This document shows positions 40,419 to 48,874 of a stretch of DNA of 64,000 nt, piece after piece. The first letter of the stretch is position 1; each line of letters starts with the position of its first letter. Origin of the DNA: an uncultured Campylobacter sp. GTDB lineage: Bacteria; Campylobacterota; Campylobacteria; Campylobacterales; Campylobacteraceae. The position numbers and the translations under genes were made by a program. The stretch is from positions 4,866-68,865 of the forward strand of contig CAMUNZ010000001.1 in NCBI GenBank assembly GCA_947090385.1. Reading direction: 5' to 3'. The notes under the pieces are model-generated. The model saw only the letters and a list, made by a program, of their open reading frames with translations. It was not told where the DNA came from and did not search any database.

Positions 40419-40922
40419 ATGCAAAAATTCTCCAAATTGCAACGAAATAATTTTAATTATCTCTCTTTGAAATTTTGGCTTTTAGCTATTTTTTTGATAA
40501 CTTACGAATTTTACACATCACAATACAGGTTTTTGCCGCCACTTCTTGGCGTTTTTATGCAATATTTTTTGATTTTGACTTTTGATGCAAAATTTAATTT
40601 AGAAAATTTCGATTTTCGCTGGTATTGTGTTTTGTTTTTTTTGATATTTTGTGAGCAAATTCAAGGATTTTTTCTTTTTTCTTCGATTATAACTTTTTTA
40701 ATATATTTTTATTTTTTAGATGATTATTTGCGAAATACCATAAAATTTCGCATTTTTTTGATAATTTGTGCAAATTTTGCTGGTTATATCGGAATTTTAT
40801 CCGTATCAAATTTAATCTCCTATATGAAAAATGTCCCTCTTTCGCCACTTTCAAACGAATATTATTTTTACATAATGATAGAAAGTATTTTTTGTTTTTT
40901 TATGTTTAAGGATCGAATTTGA
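40419..40922 (+). CDS. Small polytopic membrane protein, MreD-like by position
   Basis: A hydrophobic protein of 167 residues with about five membrane helices and no motif I can name. It directly precedes the gene for penicillin-binding protein 2 (one-base overlap, TGATG), the place of mreD in many bacteria, and its size fits MreD; no clear sequence similarity can be claimed. The start is uncertain: ATG 40419 has a GAGAG-type ribosome site, but a 19-codon frame starting at the engB stop (40391) overlaps it in another frame. Confidence 0.75.
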   Translation: MQKFSKLQRNNFNYLSLKFWLLAIFLITYEFYTSQYRFLPPLLGVFMQYFLILTFDAKFNLENFDFRWYCVLFFLIFCEQIQGFFLFSSIITFLIYFYFLDDYLRNTIKFRIFLIICANFAGYIGILSVSNLISYMKNVPLSPLSNEYYFYIMIESIFCFFMFKDRI

Positions 40923-42727
40923 TGCGACTTCGCTTAGTTTTTGGAATTTTTTGCGTCGTTTGGATAATTTTAATCACAAGAACTTATTATTTATCGATTA
41001 AATCAAATAAATATTTTGAACAAATCGCACAACAAAACATAACAAAAACAGAGTATTTAGCACCAATTAGAGGCGAAATTCGCGATGCTTTTGGAGAACT
41101 TTTAGCTGGAAATGAAATAGGTTTTTCAGTTTTTTTAAAACCGCATTTAAGAAAAAATTTAACATTATTAGATAAAGAAATTTCGAATTTAAGCGAAATT
41201 TTTGACCAAAATATCACAAAAATAAAAAAAGATTATTTACGAGAAGATTCCGCTTATAATCAAAATTTTATTAAAATTATCGACTTTATATCTTACGATG
41301 AAATGGTGCCAAAAATCACAAAATTAAGTTTAAATAAAAATCTTATAATAAAACCAACTTACAAAAGATTTTATCCAAACAACGAAATAGCCTCGCATAT
41401 AATCGGCTATATCGGTAAAAGCGATAAAACAGAAAATGAAAAAAATCCCGTTTCAAAAATAACAAATTTAGTCGGAAAAGATGGCATAGAAGGTTATTAT
41501 AATGAAATTTTACAAGGAAATTTAGGAGAAAAAAAATCAATTGTAAATGCCATAAATCAAATAGTTTCTGAAGTTTCTTATAAAAAACCGTTAAGCCAAG
41601 ATATAAGTTTAAGCTTAGATTTAAGATTACAAAAATACATCGGGGAATTAATGGGAAAAGACGCCGGAGTTGTCATCGTGATGAACGCTAAAAATGGAGA
41701 AATTCTAGCAGCAGGAAGTTATCCAGAATACGATTTAAATAAATTTATAACAGGCTGGAGTTATGACGAATGGCAAGATATTTTAAATCATCCAGAAAGA
41801 ATGCTTGAAAATAAAATCGCAAGAGGACTTTATTCGCCAGGATCAATCGCAAAAATGTCGAGCGTAATGGCTTTTTTGAAAAGTAAAAAAATCGATGAAA
41901 AAACAAAAGTTATGTGCGATCCGTATTTCGAACTTGGAGGACGAAAGTTTCGAAATCACAACTCTTGGACAAGAGTGCTTATGACAGCAAGCGACGCTAT
42001 AAAAGCAAGTTGCAATACATATTTTTACCGCGTAGCTTACGATGTCGGTATAAATTTGCTTTCACAAACGCTTTTAAAAATGGGTTTTGGGACAAAAACA
42101 AATATTGATTTACAAGGCGAAAATAAAGGAATTGTGCCAAATCCAGAATGGAAAAAACAGAGATTTTTAAAATATGGAAGAGAATTTTGGCTTTGGTATG
42201 ATGGCGATACATTAAACACATCGATAGGTCAAGGAAATTTTTTAGTAACTCCTGTGCAAGTAGCAAAAAACACGGCTTTGATAGCCACAGGATATAGCGT
42301 CACGCCACATTTTTTAAAAAAAATAAACAAAAACGAAGTTGAGTTCAAAAAAGACGACATTTTAAATGATTTTGAAAAATCAAAACTTCCATATTTGCGA
42401 AAAGCCATGTGGCGAGTAGCAAATGAACAAGGTGGAACGGCTTTTTCTGCATTAGGAAAAAGCAAAATCGTAATTGCCGCAAAAACTGGTACGGCACAAG
42501 TTACTGGAATTTCACAAAATATAAAAAAAAGGATGAAAGAAGATGAAATGGCATATTTTTCAAGATCTCACGCTTGGATTACAAGCTATGCGCCTTTTGA
42601 AGATCCAAAATTTGTAGTAAGCGTCGTCATCGAACACGGCGGTCACGGCGGGACAATGGGCGGACCGATAGTTTATAAAATTTTTGAAAAATTAATCGAA
42701 CTTGGATACATAAAAGAGAAAAAATGA
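40922..42727 (+). CDS. mrdA: Penicillin-binding protein 2 (peptidoglycan transpeptidase)
   Basis: Class B penicillin-binding protein for side-wall growth, 601 residues from ATG 40922, which overlaps the upstream stop; an in-frame TTG one codon earlier is less likely. N-terminal membrane anchor (about 3-20), then the dimerisation domain, then the transpeptidase domain with active-site SIAK (in SPGSIAKMSS near residue 304), SCN near 363 and KTGTAQ near 522. All three penicillin-binding motifs are intact. It is in one run with engB and the MreD-like gene. Confidence 0.94.
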   Translation: MRLRLVFGIFCVVWIILITRTYYLSIKSNKYFEQIAQQNITKTEYLAPIRGEIRDAFGELLAGNEIGFSVFLKPHLRKNLTLLDKEISNLSEIFDQNITKIKKDYLREDSAYNQNFIKIIDFISYDEMVPKITKLSLNKNLIIKPTYKRFYPNNEIASHIIGYIGKSDKTENEKNPVSKITNLVGKDGIEGYYNEILQGNLGEKKSIVNAINQIVSEVSYKKPLSQDISLSLDLRLQKYIGELMGKDAGVVIVMNAKNGEILAAGSYPEYDLNKFITGWSYDEWQDILNHPERMLENKIARGLYSPGSIAKMSSVMAFLKSKKIDEKTKVMCDPYFELGGRKFRNHNSWTRVLMTASDAIKASCNTYFYRVAYDVGINLLSQTLLKMGFGTKTNIDLQGENKGIVPNPEWKKQRFLKYGREFWLWYDGDTLNTSIGQGNFLVTPVQVAKNTALIATGYSVTPHFLKKINKNEVEFKKDDILNDFEKSKLPYLRKAMWRVANEQGGTAFSALGKSKIVIAAKTGTAQVTGISQNIKKRMKEDEMAYFSRSHAWITSYAPFEDPKFVVSVVIEHGGHGGTMGGPIVYKIFEKLIELGYIKEKK

Positions 42728-43821
42728 AAACTGTTGTATTTATTTTGTCAAATTTAATTATTTTTTGCATGAATTTTTATATATATAAAATTTTTATTTC
42801 AATCAAATTCTTTGAAAATTTTAAAATCATTTTTGCGATTATTTTTATATTTATGGCGATTTTTTCGTTTATTTTTATAATGTGCGAGTTATTTAATCTT
42901 TTCAATCCGTTTTACAAAATTTCAGCTTTTTGTTTTGGGATTAGCTTTTTTGGCTTTTTTATATGCGTTTTTTATAATATTTGCGTAATTTTATTTGCCA
43001 AATTGAATATAAAAATTTTTCTAGATTTGATGCTTATTTTAAGTTTTATTTTTTTTACGGCAAAAGGTTATTTAAATGCAATTTCGGTGCCAGATATAAA
43101 AAATGTCGAAATAAAAATTCAAAATTTAAAAAATCCTTTAAATTTCGCCATGGTAAGCGATTTGCATGTCGGAAAATATTTAAACAAAGATTTTGTAAAA
43201 AATTTAGTTGATAAAATAAATCAGATAAAAAATCTTGACGCAGTTTTTATAGTCGGCGATATAATTGATTTAAAAGGCGATGAAATCGGCGATCAACTGG
43301 ACGATTTAAAAAATTTAAAAAGCAAATTTGGGACGTTTTACGTAAGCGGAAATCACGAATTCTATCAAGATATAGAAGGAATTTTAAACAAAATTTCAAG
43401 TTTAAATATCAAAATTTTAGACAACAAAAATTTTAAATTAAACGATATAAATTTGGTAGGAATTAGCGATTTAAGTGGTTTTTGGTTTAATAGATTTTTA
43501 CCAGATATAAAAACTGCTTTTAAAAATATCGATCCAAAAAAGCCGATAATTTTGCTTTCACATCAACCAAAATTTATCACAAAATTTCTTTTAAAATCCA
43601 AGTTTAAAGCCGATTTAGTTTTAAGCGGACACACTCACGCTGGGCAAATTTTTCCATTTCATTTTTTGGTAAAATTAGATCAGCCATTTTTATACGGACT
43701 TTATAATTTTGATGAAAATTCACAAATTTATGTAAGTAGCGGAGCTGGATTTTGGGGACCACCGTTTAGAATTTTTGCAAAAAATGAAATCGTAAATTTA
43801 AAATTAAAAGGATATAAATGA
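42724..43821 (+). CDS. Membrane-anchored metallophosphoesterase (YaeI-like)
   Basis: Calcineurin-type phosphoesterase of 365 residues. Residues 1 to about 125 form four hydrophobic helices; the catalytic part carries SDLHVG near residue 144, GDIIDL near 178, GNHEFYQD near 214, LLSHQP near 279, and GHTHAGQ near 302, so all metal ligands are present. The substrate is unknown; YaeI-type enzymes act on phospholipid or LPS precursors. It overlaps mrdA and psd by four bases each and sits next to psd as in C. jejuni, hinting at a membrane-lipid role. Confidence 0.88.
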   Translation: MKTVVFILSNLIIFCMNFYIYKIFISIKFFENFKIIFAIIFIFMAIFSFIFIMCELFNLFNPFYKISAFCFGISFFGFFICVFYNICVILFAKLNIKIFLDLMLILSFIFFTAKGYLNAISVPDIKNVEIKIQNLKNPLNFAMVSDLHVGKYLNKDFVKNLVDKINQIKNLDAVFIVGDIIDLKGDEIGDQLDDLKNLKSKFGTFYVSGNHEFYQDIEGILNKISSLNIKILDNKNFKLNDINLVGISDLSGFWFNRFLPDIKTAFKNIDPKKPIILLSHQPKFITKFLLKSKFKADLVLSGHTHAGQIFPFHFLVKLDQPFLYGLYNFDENSQIYVSSGAGFWGPPFRIFAKNEIVNLKLKGYK

Positions 43822-44603
43822 CAAATTTAATATCAAAAATTTTTGGAATTTTAGCAAATTTTAAATTCCCAAAATTTTTTCAAAATTTTTTAAATTCTTG
43901 GTATGTAAAACATTTCAAAATCGACATGAATGAGTTTAAAAATCCTAGCGATTACACAAGTTTAAATGAACTTTTTACAAGAAGTTTGCAAATAAAACGT
44001 GAAATTTCACAAGACAAAGATAGTTTTTTAAGCCCTAGTGATGGAAAAATTTACGCTTTTGGCATCGCTGATAAATTTAGCGCAATTAGCGTAAAAGGTG
44101 CATTTTATGATATAAAAACTCTACTTGATGATCTTTGTGATAAAGAAAATTTATTTTATATAAATTTATATTTATCACCAAAAGATTATCATCATTATCA
44201 TTCGCCTTGCGATATGCAAATTTTGTCTGCACTTTATGTGCCGGGAATTTTAAAATCTGTGGCGAAAAATCCGCTTTTAAAAAATTATAATTTGTATTCG
44301 ACAAATGAAAGAGTTATTTTGAAATGTCTTGCACAAAATTCGATTTTTTATCTTGTTTTTGTCGGCGCTTTAAATGTCGGCAAAATGAAATTTGATTTCG
44401 ACGAAAAAATACAAACAAACGCAAAAATTGGCAAAAATTTATATGAATATAAAAATTTATTTATAAAAAAAGGCGAACATTTAGGAAATTTTGAACTTGG
44501 TTCTACGATTTTAATTTTATGTGAAAAAGAATTTATAGATTTTTCAAGTTTAACTTTAAAAGATGTAAAATTTGGCGAAATTTTAGGAAATTTTAAAATT
44601 TAA
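43818..44603 (+). CDS. psd: Phosphatidylserine decarboxylase proenzyme
   Basis: Makes phosphatidylethanolamine at the inner membrane. The 261-residue proenzyme has the self-cleavage site LGST in FELGSTILIL near residue 228, where the Ser becomes the pyruvoyl group, and the catalytic DYHHYHSP segment near residue 120. It overlaps the phosphoesterase gene (ATGA). A pseudopilin gene follows after a 67-base gap with a possible promoter. Confidence 0.94.
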   Translation: MTNLISKIFGILANFKFPKFFQNFLNSWYVKHFKIDMNEFKNPSDYTSLNELFTRSLQIKREISQDKDSFLSPSDGKIYAFGIADKFSAISVKGAFYDIKTLLDDLCDKENLFYINLYLSPKDYHHYHSPCDMQILSALYVPGILKSVAKNPLLKNYNLYSTNERVILKCLAQNSIFYLVFVGALNVGKMKFDFDEKIQTNAKIGKNLYEYKNLFIKKGEHLGNFELGSTILILCEKEFIDFSSLTLKDVKFGEILGNFKI

Positions 44604-44625
44604 TTAAACTTAATTTTTATTGTGA

Positions 44626-44631
44626 TAAAAT
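44626..44631 (+). promoter_or_regulatory. Possible -10 box before the first prepilin-like gene
   Basis: TAAAAT in the context TGTGATAAAAT, 39 bases before the ATG at 44671. The TG dinucleotide upstream resembles an extended -10, but no -35 is clear. Confidence 0.35.
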
Positions 44632-44670
44632 CGCACTTTCATAAGTGTTTGAAAATTTAAAGGAGCAAAA

Positions 44671-45117
44671 ATGAGAAATGCTTTTACTATGATTGAATTA
44701 ATTTTTGTCATAATAGTTTTAGGAATTTTAGCAGGTGTCGCGATACCTAAGCTCTCAGCTACAAGAGATGATGCCACAATCGCAAAAATGCGTTCTGACA
44801 TAGGAAGTATAAGAGCAGGAATCGTAAATAAAAGAAATGCTCAAATGATGAGAGGAAATAACGCTTATCCAAAATTGGAAGATGGCTGCACAGGATTGTT
44901 TTGCAATATTCTTCAATACGGCATAACAGATTCTGGAGCAAACGCAAAAAATGGTTGGCACAAATTAAAAGAAGTAGATGGTGTGATAACTTATCAAGCA
45001 AGTGTTGGTAGCAAGAAAACAACATTTACTTATTGCAACAAAAATACAAAAACTTGCAAAGCCGGTCAATTTATTTGCAACGCTAGCGATCCTTTGTGTG
45101 ATACATTAACAAGATAA
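44671..45117 (+). CDS. Type IV prepilin-like (pseudopilin) protein, copy 1
   Basis: Short leader MRNA followed by the type IV prepilin signature FTMIELIFVIIVLGILAGVA, with Glu5 of the mature form present, then a 125-residue globular part with several Cys (six after residue 70), likely disulfide-bonded. It probably acts in a type II secretion-like or DNA-uptake system at the inner membrane. The stop directly abuts the priA GTG start. The N-terminal 35 residues closely match copy 2 at 62649-63128, while the rest differs. Confidence 0.88.
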   Translation: MRNAFTMIELIFVIIVLGILAGVAIPKLSATRDDATIAKMRSDIGSIRAGIVNKRNAQMMRGNNAYPKLEDGCTGLFCNILQYGITDSGANAKNGWHKLKEVDGVITYQASVGSKKTTFTYCNKNTKTCKAGQFICNASDPLCDTLTR

Positions 45118-47034
45118 GTGTTTTTTTATAAAATAGCTATTTTAGGGGCAAATTTAGCCCCTTTAACTTATTGCTATCCCAAAAAATTATCAAATTTTCA
45201 AATCGTAAAAGTATCGATTAGAAATAAAATTTCTTTTGGAATGATTTTAGAAGAGACAAATCAACCAAAGTTTAAAACGATAGAAATTTTAGAAATAACA
45301 CAAAAATTTTTCACATCTTTTCAAGTAAAGTTAGCGTATTTTGTAGCGAGTTATTATGTGACATCTCTTGGCATTGCTTTTGATATTTTTATACCAAAAA
45401 TCAATCAAGAAGAAGAAAAGAATAAAAACGAAATTTTAAATATCCCGAATTTAAATGATTTTCAAAAAAAAGCAAGAGATTTTGCATTAAATAATAAAAC
45501 AAGCCTTATTTTTGGTGATACAGGAAGTGGAAAAAGCGAAATTTATTTTGATTTGATAGCAAAAACTTTAAAAAAAAACAGACAAGTTTTATTTTTAATG
45601 CCAGAAATTTCATTAACTCCACAAATGACAAAACGATTAAAAAACTATTTTGGTGAAAGTTTTGAAATTTGGCATTCAAAAATAAATCCAAAAAAAAAGC
45701 AAGAAATTTTACAAAATTTTTATTCAAAAAAGATAAACTTCATAGCTGGAGCGAGATCGGCGCTATTTTTGCCTTGGGATGATTTAGGATTAATCATAAT
45801 CGACGAAGAGCACGACGATAGTTATAAAAATGCAAACGCGCCAAGATACAATGCGAGAGATTTAGCAATTTTTGCGGCAAATAAATTCGAAAATTTAAAA
45901 GTAGTTTTAGGTAGCGCAACCCCTTCACTTACGACATTTTACAAACAAAAAACTTTTCGTTTAAAAGGAACATTTTTCGAAAGCAAAAAAAAGTTTTTTT
46001 ATGATGAAAATTTGCCAGAAATTTCGCCAAATATAATTTTTGCAATAAAAAAATGTCTAGGAGAAAAAAAACAATGCGTAGTTTTTTTGCCAATTAGAGC
46101 GAATTTTAGATTTGTTATTTGCTTAAAATGTGGCGAAATCGTAAAATGTCCATTTTGTAGCGTCGGCATGAGTTTTCACAAAGACACACATTATTTAAAA
46201 TGCCATTATTGTGGTTACACGACATTTTTTAAAACAAAATGTCAAAAATGTGGCAATGAAACGATGGAAAATAAAAAAATCGGCACGAGCGAAGTTGTAA
46301 AAAAATTAAATGAAATTTTTAAAACAGCAAATATCGCAAAATTTGACCGCGACGAAATAACAACACAAAAAAAACTAGAAAAATTATTAAACGATTTTAA
46401 TTCGCAAAAAATAGATATATTAGTCGGCACACAAATGCTTAGCAAAGGGCACGATTATCATAATGTCGCTTTAGTTGTTATCATGGGATTAGATGAATAT
46501 TTAAGTTATCCAGATTTTAGAGCGCGCGAAAAAACGCTCGCACTTGCTATGCAAGTAAGCGGAAGAACTGGCAGAAAAGGCGAAGGAAAAATTTTAATAC
46601 AAACTCAAAAAAGAGATTTTTTCGAAAAATATATACAAAATTACGATGAATTTTTAAAAGATGAGATGGAATTTAGAAAAAATTTATATCCGCCATTTTT
46701 TAGAATTATGCGAGTTTTGATAACGCATGCAAACGAAAAAACTGCACAAAAAAGTTTAGATGAATGTTTAAAAATTTTAAAAAATTTTGCACCTAAAAAA
46801 ATTTCTTACGAAAAAGCATACGAAATGGCACAAAATAACAAAATTTCGCAAGAAAACAGCGATTTTTTTGAAATAATTGGATACGGAAAAGCCAGAATAG
46901 AATTTTTAGCTAAAAAATTTCGTTTTGAAATTTTACTTCGCGCAAAAGATTATAAAATTTTATTAAAAATTGCAAAACTTTGTGCAGAAATTCCAAATAC
47001 TCAAATCGACATGGATGCGATAAATTTTAATTAA
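45118..47034 (+). CDS. priA: Primosomal protein N' (replication-restart helicase)
   Basis: Superfamily 2 helicase that reloads the replisome at stalled forks, 638 residues. Walker A GDTGSGKSE near residue 133, DEEH near 226, the two zinc-binding clusters CLKCGEIVKCPFC and CHYCG...CQKCG in residues about 338-380, and motif V/VI GTQMLSKGHDY and SGRTGRKGEG. The start is GTG 45118, immediately after the prepilin stop. It ends at a terminator-like hairpin at 47045. Confidence 0.94.
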   Translation: MFFYKIAILGANLAPLTYCYPKKLSNFQIVKVSIRNKISFGMILEETNQPKFKTIEILEITQKFFTSFQVKLAYFVASYYVTSLGIAFDIFIPKINQEEEKNKNEILNIPNLNDFQKKARDFALNNKTSLIFGDTGSGKSEIYFDLIAKTLKKNRQVLFLMPEISLTPQMTKRLKNYFGESFEIWHSKINPKKKQEILQNFYSKKINFIAGARSALFLPWDDLGLIIIDEEHDDSYKNANAPRYNARDLAIFAANKFENLKVVLGSATPSLTTFYKQKTFRLKGTFFESKKKFFYDENLPEISPNIIFAIKKCLGEKKQCVVFLPIRANFRFVICLKCGEIVKCPFCSVGMSFHKDTHYLKCHYCGYTTFFKTKCQKCGNETMENKKIGTSEVVKKLNEIFKTANIAKFDRDEITTQKKLEKLLNDFNSQKIDILVGTQMLSKGHDYHNVALVVIMGLDEYLSYPDFRAREKTLALAMQVSGRTGRKGEGKILIQTQKRDFFEKYIQNYDEFLKDEMEFRKNLYPPFFRIMRVLITHANEKTAQKSLDECLKILKNFAPKKISYEKAYEMAQNNKISQENSDFFEIIGYGKARIEFLAKKFRFEILLRAKDYKILLKIAKLCAEIPNTQIDMDAINFN

Positions 47035-47044
47035 AAAATAAAAA

Positions 47045-47069
47045 CCTGGGAATTTCACCCAGGATTTTT
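47045..47069 (+). terminator. Intrinsic terminator after priA
   Basis: A G-C-rich hairpin, CCTGGG/CCCAGG with a seven-base loop, is preceded by A4 and followed by ATTTTT. It is a standard rho-independent terminator eleven bases after the priA stop. Confidence 0.85.
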
Positions 47070-47089
47070 CAAAGAAAGGAGATAAACAG

Positions 47090-47134
47090 ATGAAAAAACT
47101 CATCTGTAAAACTCCGAAATTATATTACTTTTAA
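47090..47134 (+). CDS. Possible 14-residue peptide with a very strong ribosome site
   Basis: AAAGGAGA at 47077-47084 precedes ATG 47090, which opens MKKLICKTPKLYYF and a TAA. The start codon lies in a small inverted repeat, CAGATG...CATCTG (47087-47106), that could hide it. The ribosome site is stronger than that of most genes here, yet the frame lies just after the priA terminator and converges on an EamA gene. It may be a real small peptide, part of a small RNA, or a gene remnant. Confidence 0.3.
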   Translation: MKKLICKTPKLYYF

Positions 47135-47170
47135 TTTTAATATAAAATTAATTTTCTAAAAATATGCTTT

Positions 47171-48055
47171 TTATTTTCTTAATAAAAAAGTACAGCATAA
47201 AATCAATAAAAATCCCAAAACATCTATCCAAATCAAAGGAGTATTTAACCAAAAAAATGCAAAAAAAGCAGCGCTTAATGGCTCAAAACAAGCAAGCAAA
47301 GACGCTCTTGATGGTCCAATGATAAAAACGCCAGTCATGTAAAGACTAAAAGCAGCAATTGTTCCTAAAAAAACGATTACAAAAAAGGCAAAAAAACTTT
47401 CAAAATCATAAATAAAATTTTGTTCCCAAACTCTAAAGATAAAAATAGCAAGAATTCCGGCTAAAAAAAGCCCCCAAGCGAGACAGTAGCAAACGGAGTA
47501 TTTTTCATTTATAGAAGTTGGAATTAAGTTGTAACACATCGTAGCAAAAGCACAAATAAGGCAAGCAATTAAAGCTTTTTGACTCAAAATCAAAGTGTCA
47601 AATTTTCCATGCGTTGCTAATAAAAAAACTCCCAAAGCAGCACAAATCAAAGCTAAAATTTCAACAAGTTTTGGCATTTTTTTATTTTTTATCGTAACAA
47701 AAATTAAAATCATAGCAGGAGCTGAGTATTGAATCACGGTCGCGACGGCGGCATTGCTTAACTCTATGCTGTAAAAATATGTATATTGACAAAGCCCAAG
47801 CCCAATAACCGCATACAAAAATAAAGTGAAAATATCTTTAGAATTTTTAAAAATTCTAAAGATTTGCATCTTTTGTTTATATGCAAAAAAAATCAACATA
47901 AAAATTCCAGACATAAGCAAACGAAAAGGGACTAAAAGATCTGAAGTTATGTTTTTTTGCATAAATAAAAACTGCCCGCAAGCCCCACTAAATCCCCACA
48001 AAATTCCACCAATAACCGTGCAAATAACGCCAAATTTATATGAATTTTTAAACAT
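47171..48055 (-). CDS. EamA/DMT-family transporter
   Basis: Inner-membrane metabolite exporter family, 294 residues with about ten helices in two EamA repeats; GILWGFSGACGQF in helix 1 and GPSRASLLACFEPLSAAFFAF near residue 255 are typical. Its start overlaps the stop of the cytochrome c gene by one base (TAATG), so both are transcribed together from right to left. The substrate is not predictable. Confidence 0.88.
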   Translation of the reverse strand: MFKNSYKFGVICTVIGGILWGFSGACGQFLFMQKNITSDLLVPFRLLMSGIFMLIFFAYKQKMQIFRIFKNSKDIFTLFLYAVIGLGLCQYTYFYSIELSNAAVATVIQYSAPAMILIFVTIKNKKMPKLVEILALICAALGVFLLATHGKFDTLILSQKALIACLICAFATMCYNLIPTSINEKYSVCYCLAWGLFLAGILAIFIFRVWEQNFIYDFESFFAFFVIVFLGTIAAFSLYMTGVFIIGPSRASLLACFEPLSAAFFAFFWLNTPLIWIDVLGFLLILCCTFLLRK

Positions 48056-48348
48056 TACAATTGCTCTTTTATAAATTTTGCTAATTCTTCGATTCTTGTT
48101 TGATTTAAATCGGCAACCACAGGCAACATAGATCTTTTTAAAGCATTTCCATAAGAGCCGTTTTTATAACCATTTAAAGTTTTAATAATCTCTTCTTCTG
48201 TCAAGGACGCTAAAATTTTGCTATTTCCAAGGGCAATTTTTTCAGCATTTTTTCCGTGACAAACAGCGCATTTTACTTTATAAAATTTTGCTATATCATC
48301 GCAAAACACAAATGAAAAAATAAAAACAGATAAAAACAAAACTTTCAT
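48055..48348 (-). CDS. Monoheme c-type cytochrome, periplasmic
   Basis: Small class I cytochrome c, 97 residues: signal peptide (about 1-17), heme site CAVCH near residue 28, a likely distal Met in RSMLPVV near residue 70. It is a paralogue of the lipoprotein cytochrome at 32406-32798, sharing ALGNSK/ALGKSR, GY.NG.YG and ELAKFIK, but with a cleavable signal instead of a lipobox. The partner oxidase or reductase is not in the window. Confidence 0.88.
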   Translation of the reverse strand: MKVLFLSVFIFSFVFCDDIAKFYKVKCAVCHGKNAEKIALGNSKILASLTEEEIIKTLNGYKNGSYGNALKRSMLPVVADLNQTRIEELAKFIKEQL

Positions 48349-48469
48349 TTCTTGCCTTAAAATTTTTATGATATTTTACTATAAAAATATTTGATTAAAT
48401 TTTAAGTTTAAATTTTAATTTTACGTAATATCATGTAAAATTATCACAAAAATACAAAAAGGATAAAAA

Positions 48470-48874
48470 ATGAAAAAATATATTTTAGTTTTAATGATAT
48501 TTTTTTGCGGATGCGCGCCGTATAGCGTCGATGCGTTAAAATACACAACGCCACAATATAAAAAATCATCACAAGAAAATAAATTTATATCAAAAGAAAA
48601 CAACTGCGAATTTTTGGGCGACGCCATTTATACGTCACAAGAACTTGCGAAAATTTATGAAGAAAATTATGGCGGAGTTGATTTTACAATGTTTGAAAAA
48701 TACGCCGTTTTGGCAAATGGTTTAATAGCACAAAAAACTTATGATTTAGGTGGAAATTTATATTATTATCCAGAAGTTTATGCGCCAAGATATGCTTATT
48801 TAGAACTTATGCAAAAAAAGAAAATTTGCGCAAAAATGTATAAATGCAAATGCATTTATACGGATTGTTTATAA
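48470..48874 (+). CDS. Unknown lipoprotein
   Basis: A 134-residue protein with a lipoprotein signal (MKKYILVLMIFFCGC, modified Cys about residue 15) and no recognised domain. Several Cys occur near the C-terminus (CAKMYKCKCIYTDC), possibly disulfide-bonded or metal-binding in the periplasm. ATG 48470 follows AAAGG. Its end overlaps the convergent methylase gene by six bases. Confidence 0.75.
   Translation: MKKYILVLMIFFCGCAPYSVDALKYTTPQYKKSSQENKFISKENNCEFLGDAIYTSQELAKIYEENYGGVDFTMFEKYAVLANGLIAQKTYDLGGNLYYYPEVYAPRYAYLELMQKKKICAKMYKCKCIYTDCL

Noticed and set aside
40391..40450. Nineteen-codon frame starting in the engB stop codon
   Set aside because: It has no ribosome site of its own, overlaps the membrane-protein gene out of frame, and could be chance; kept only as a note on the uncertain start there.
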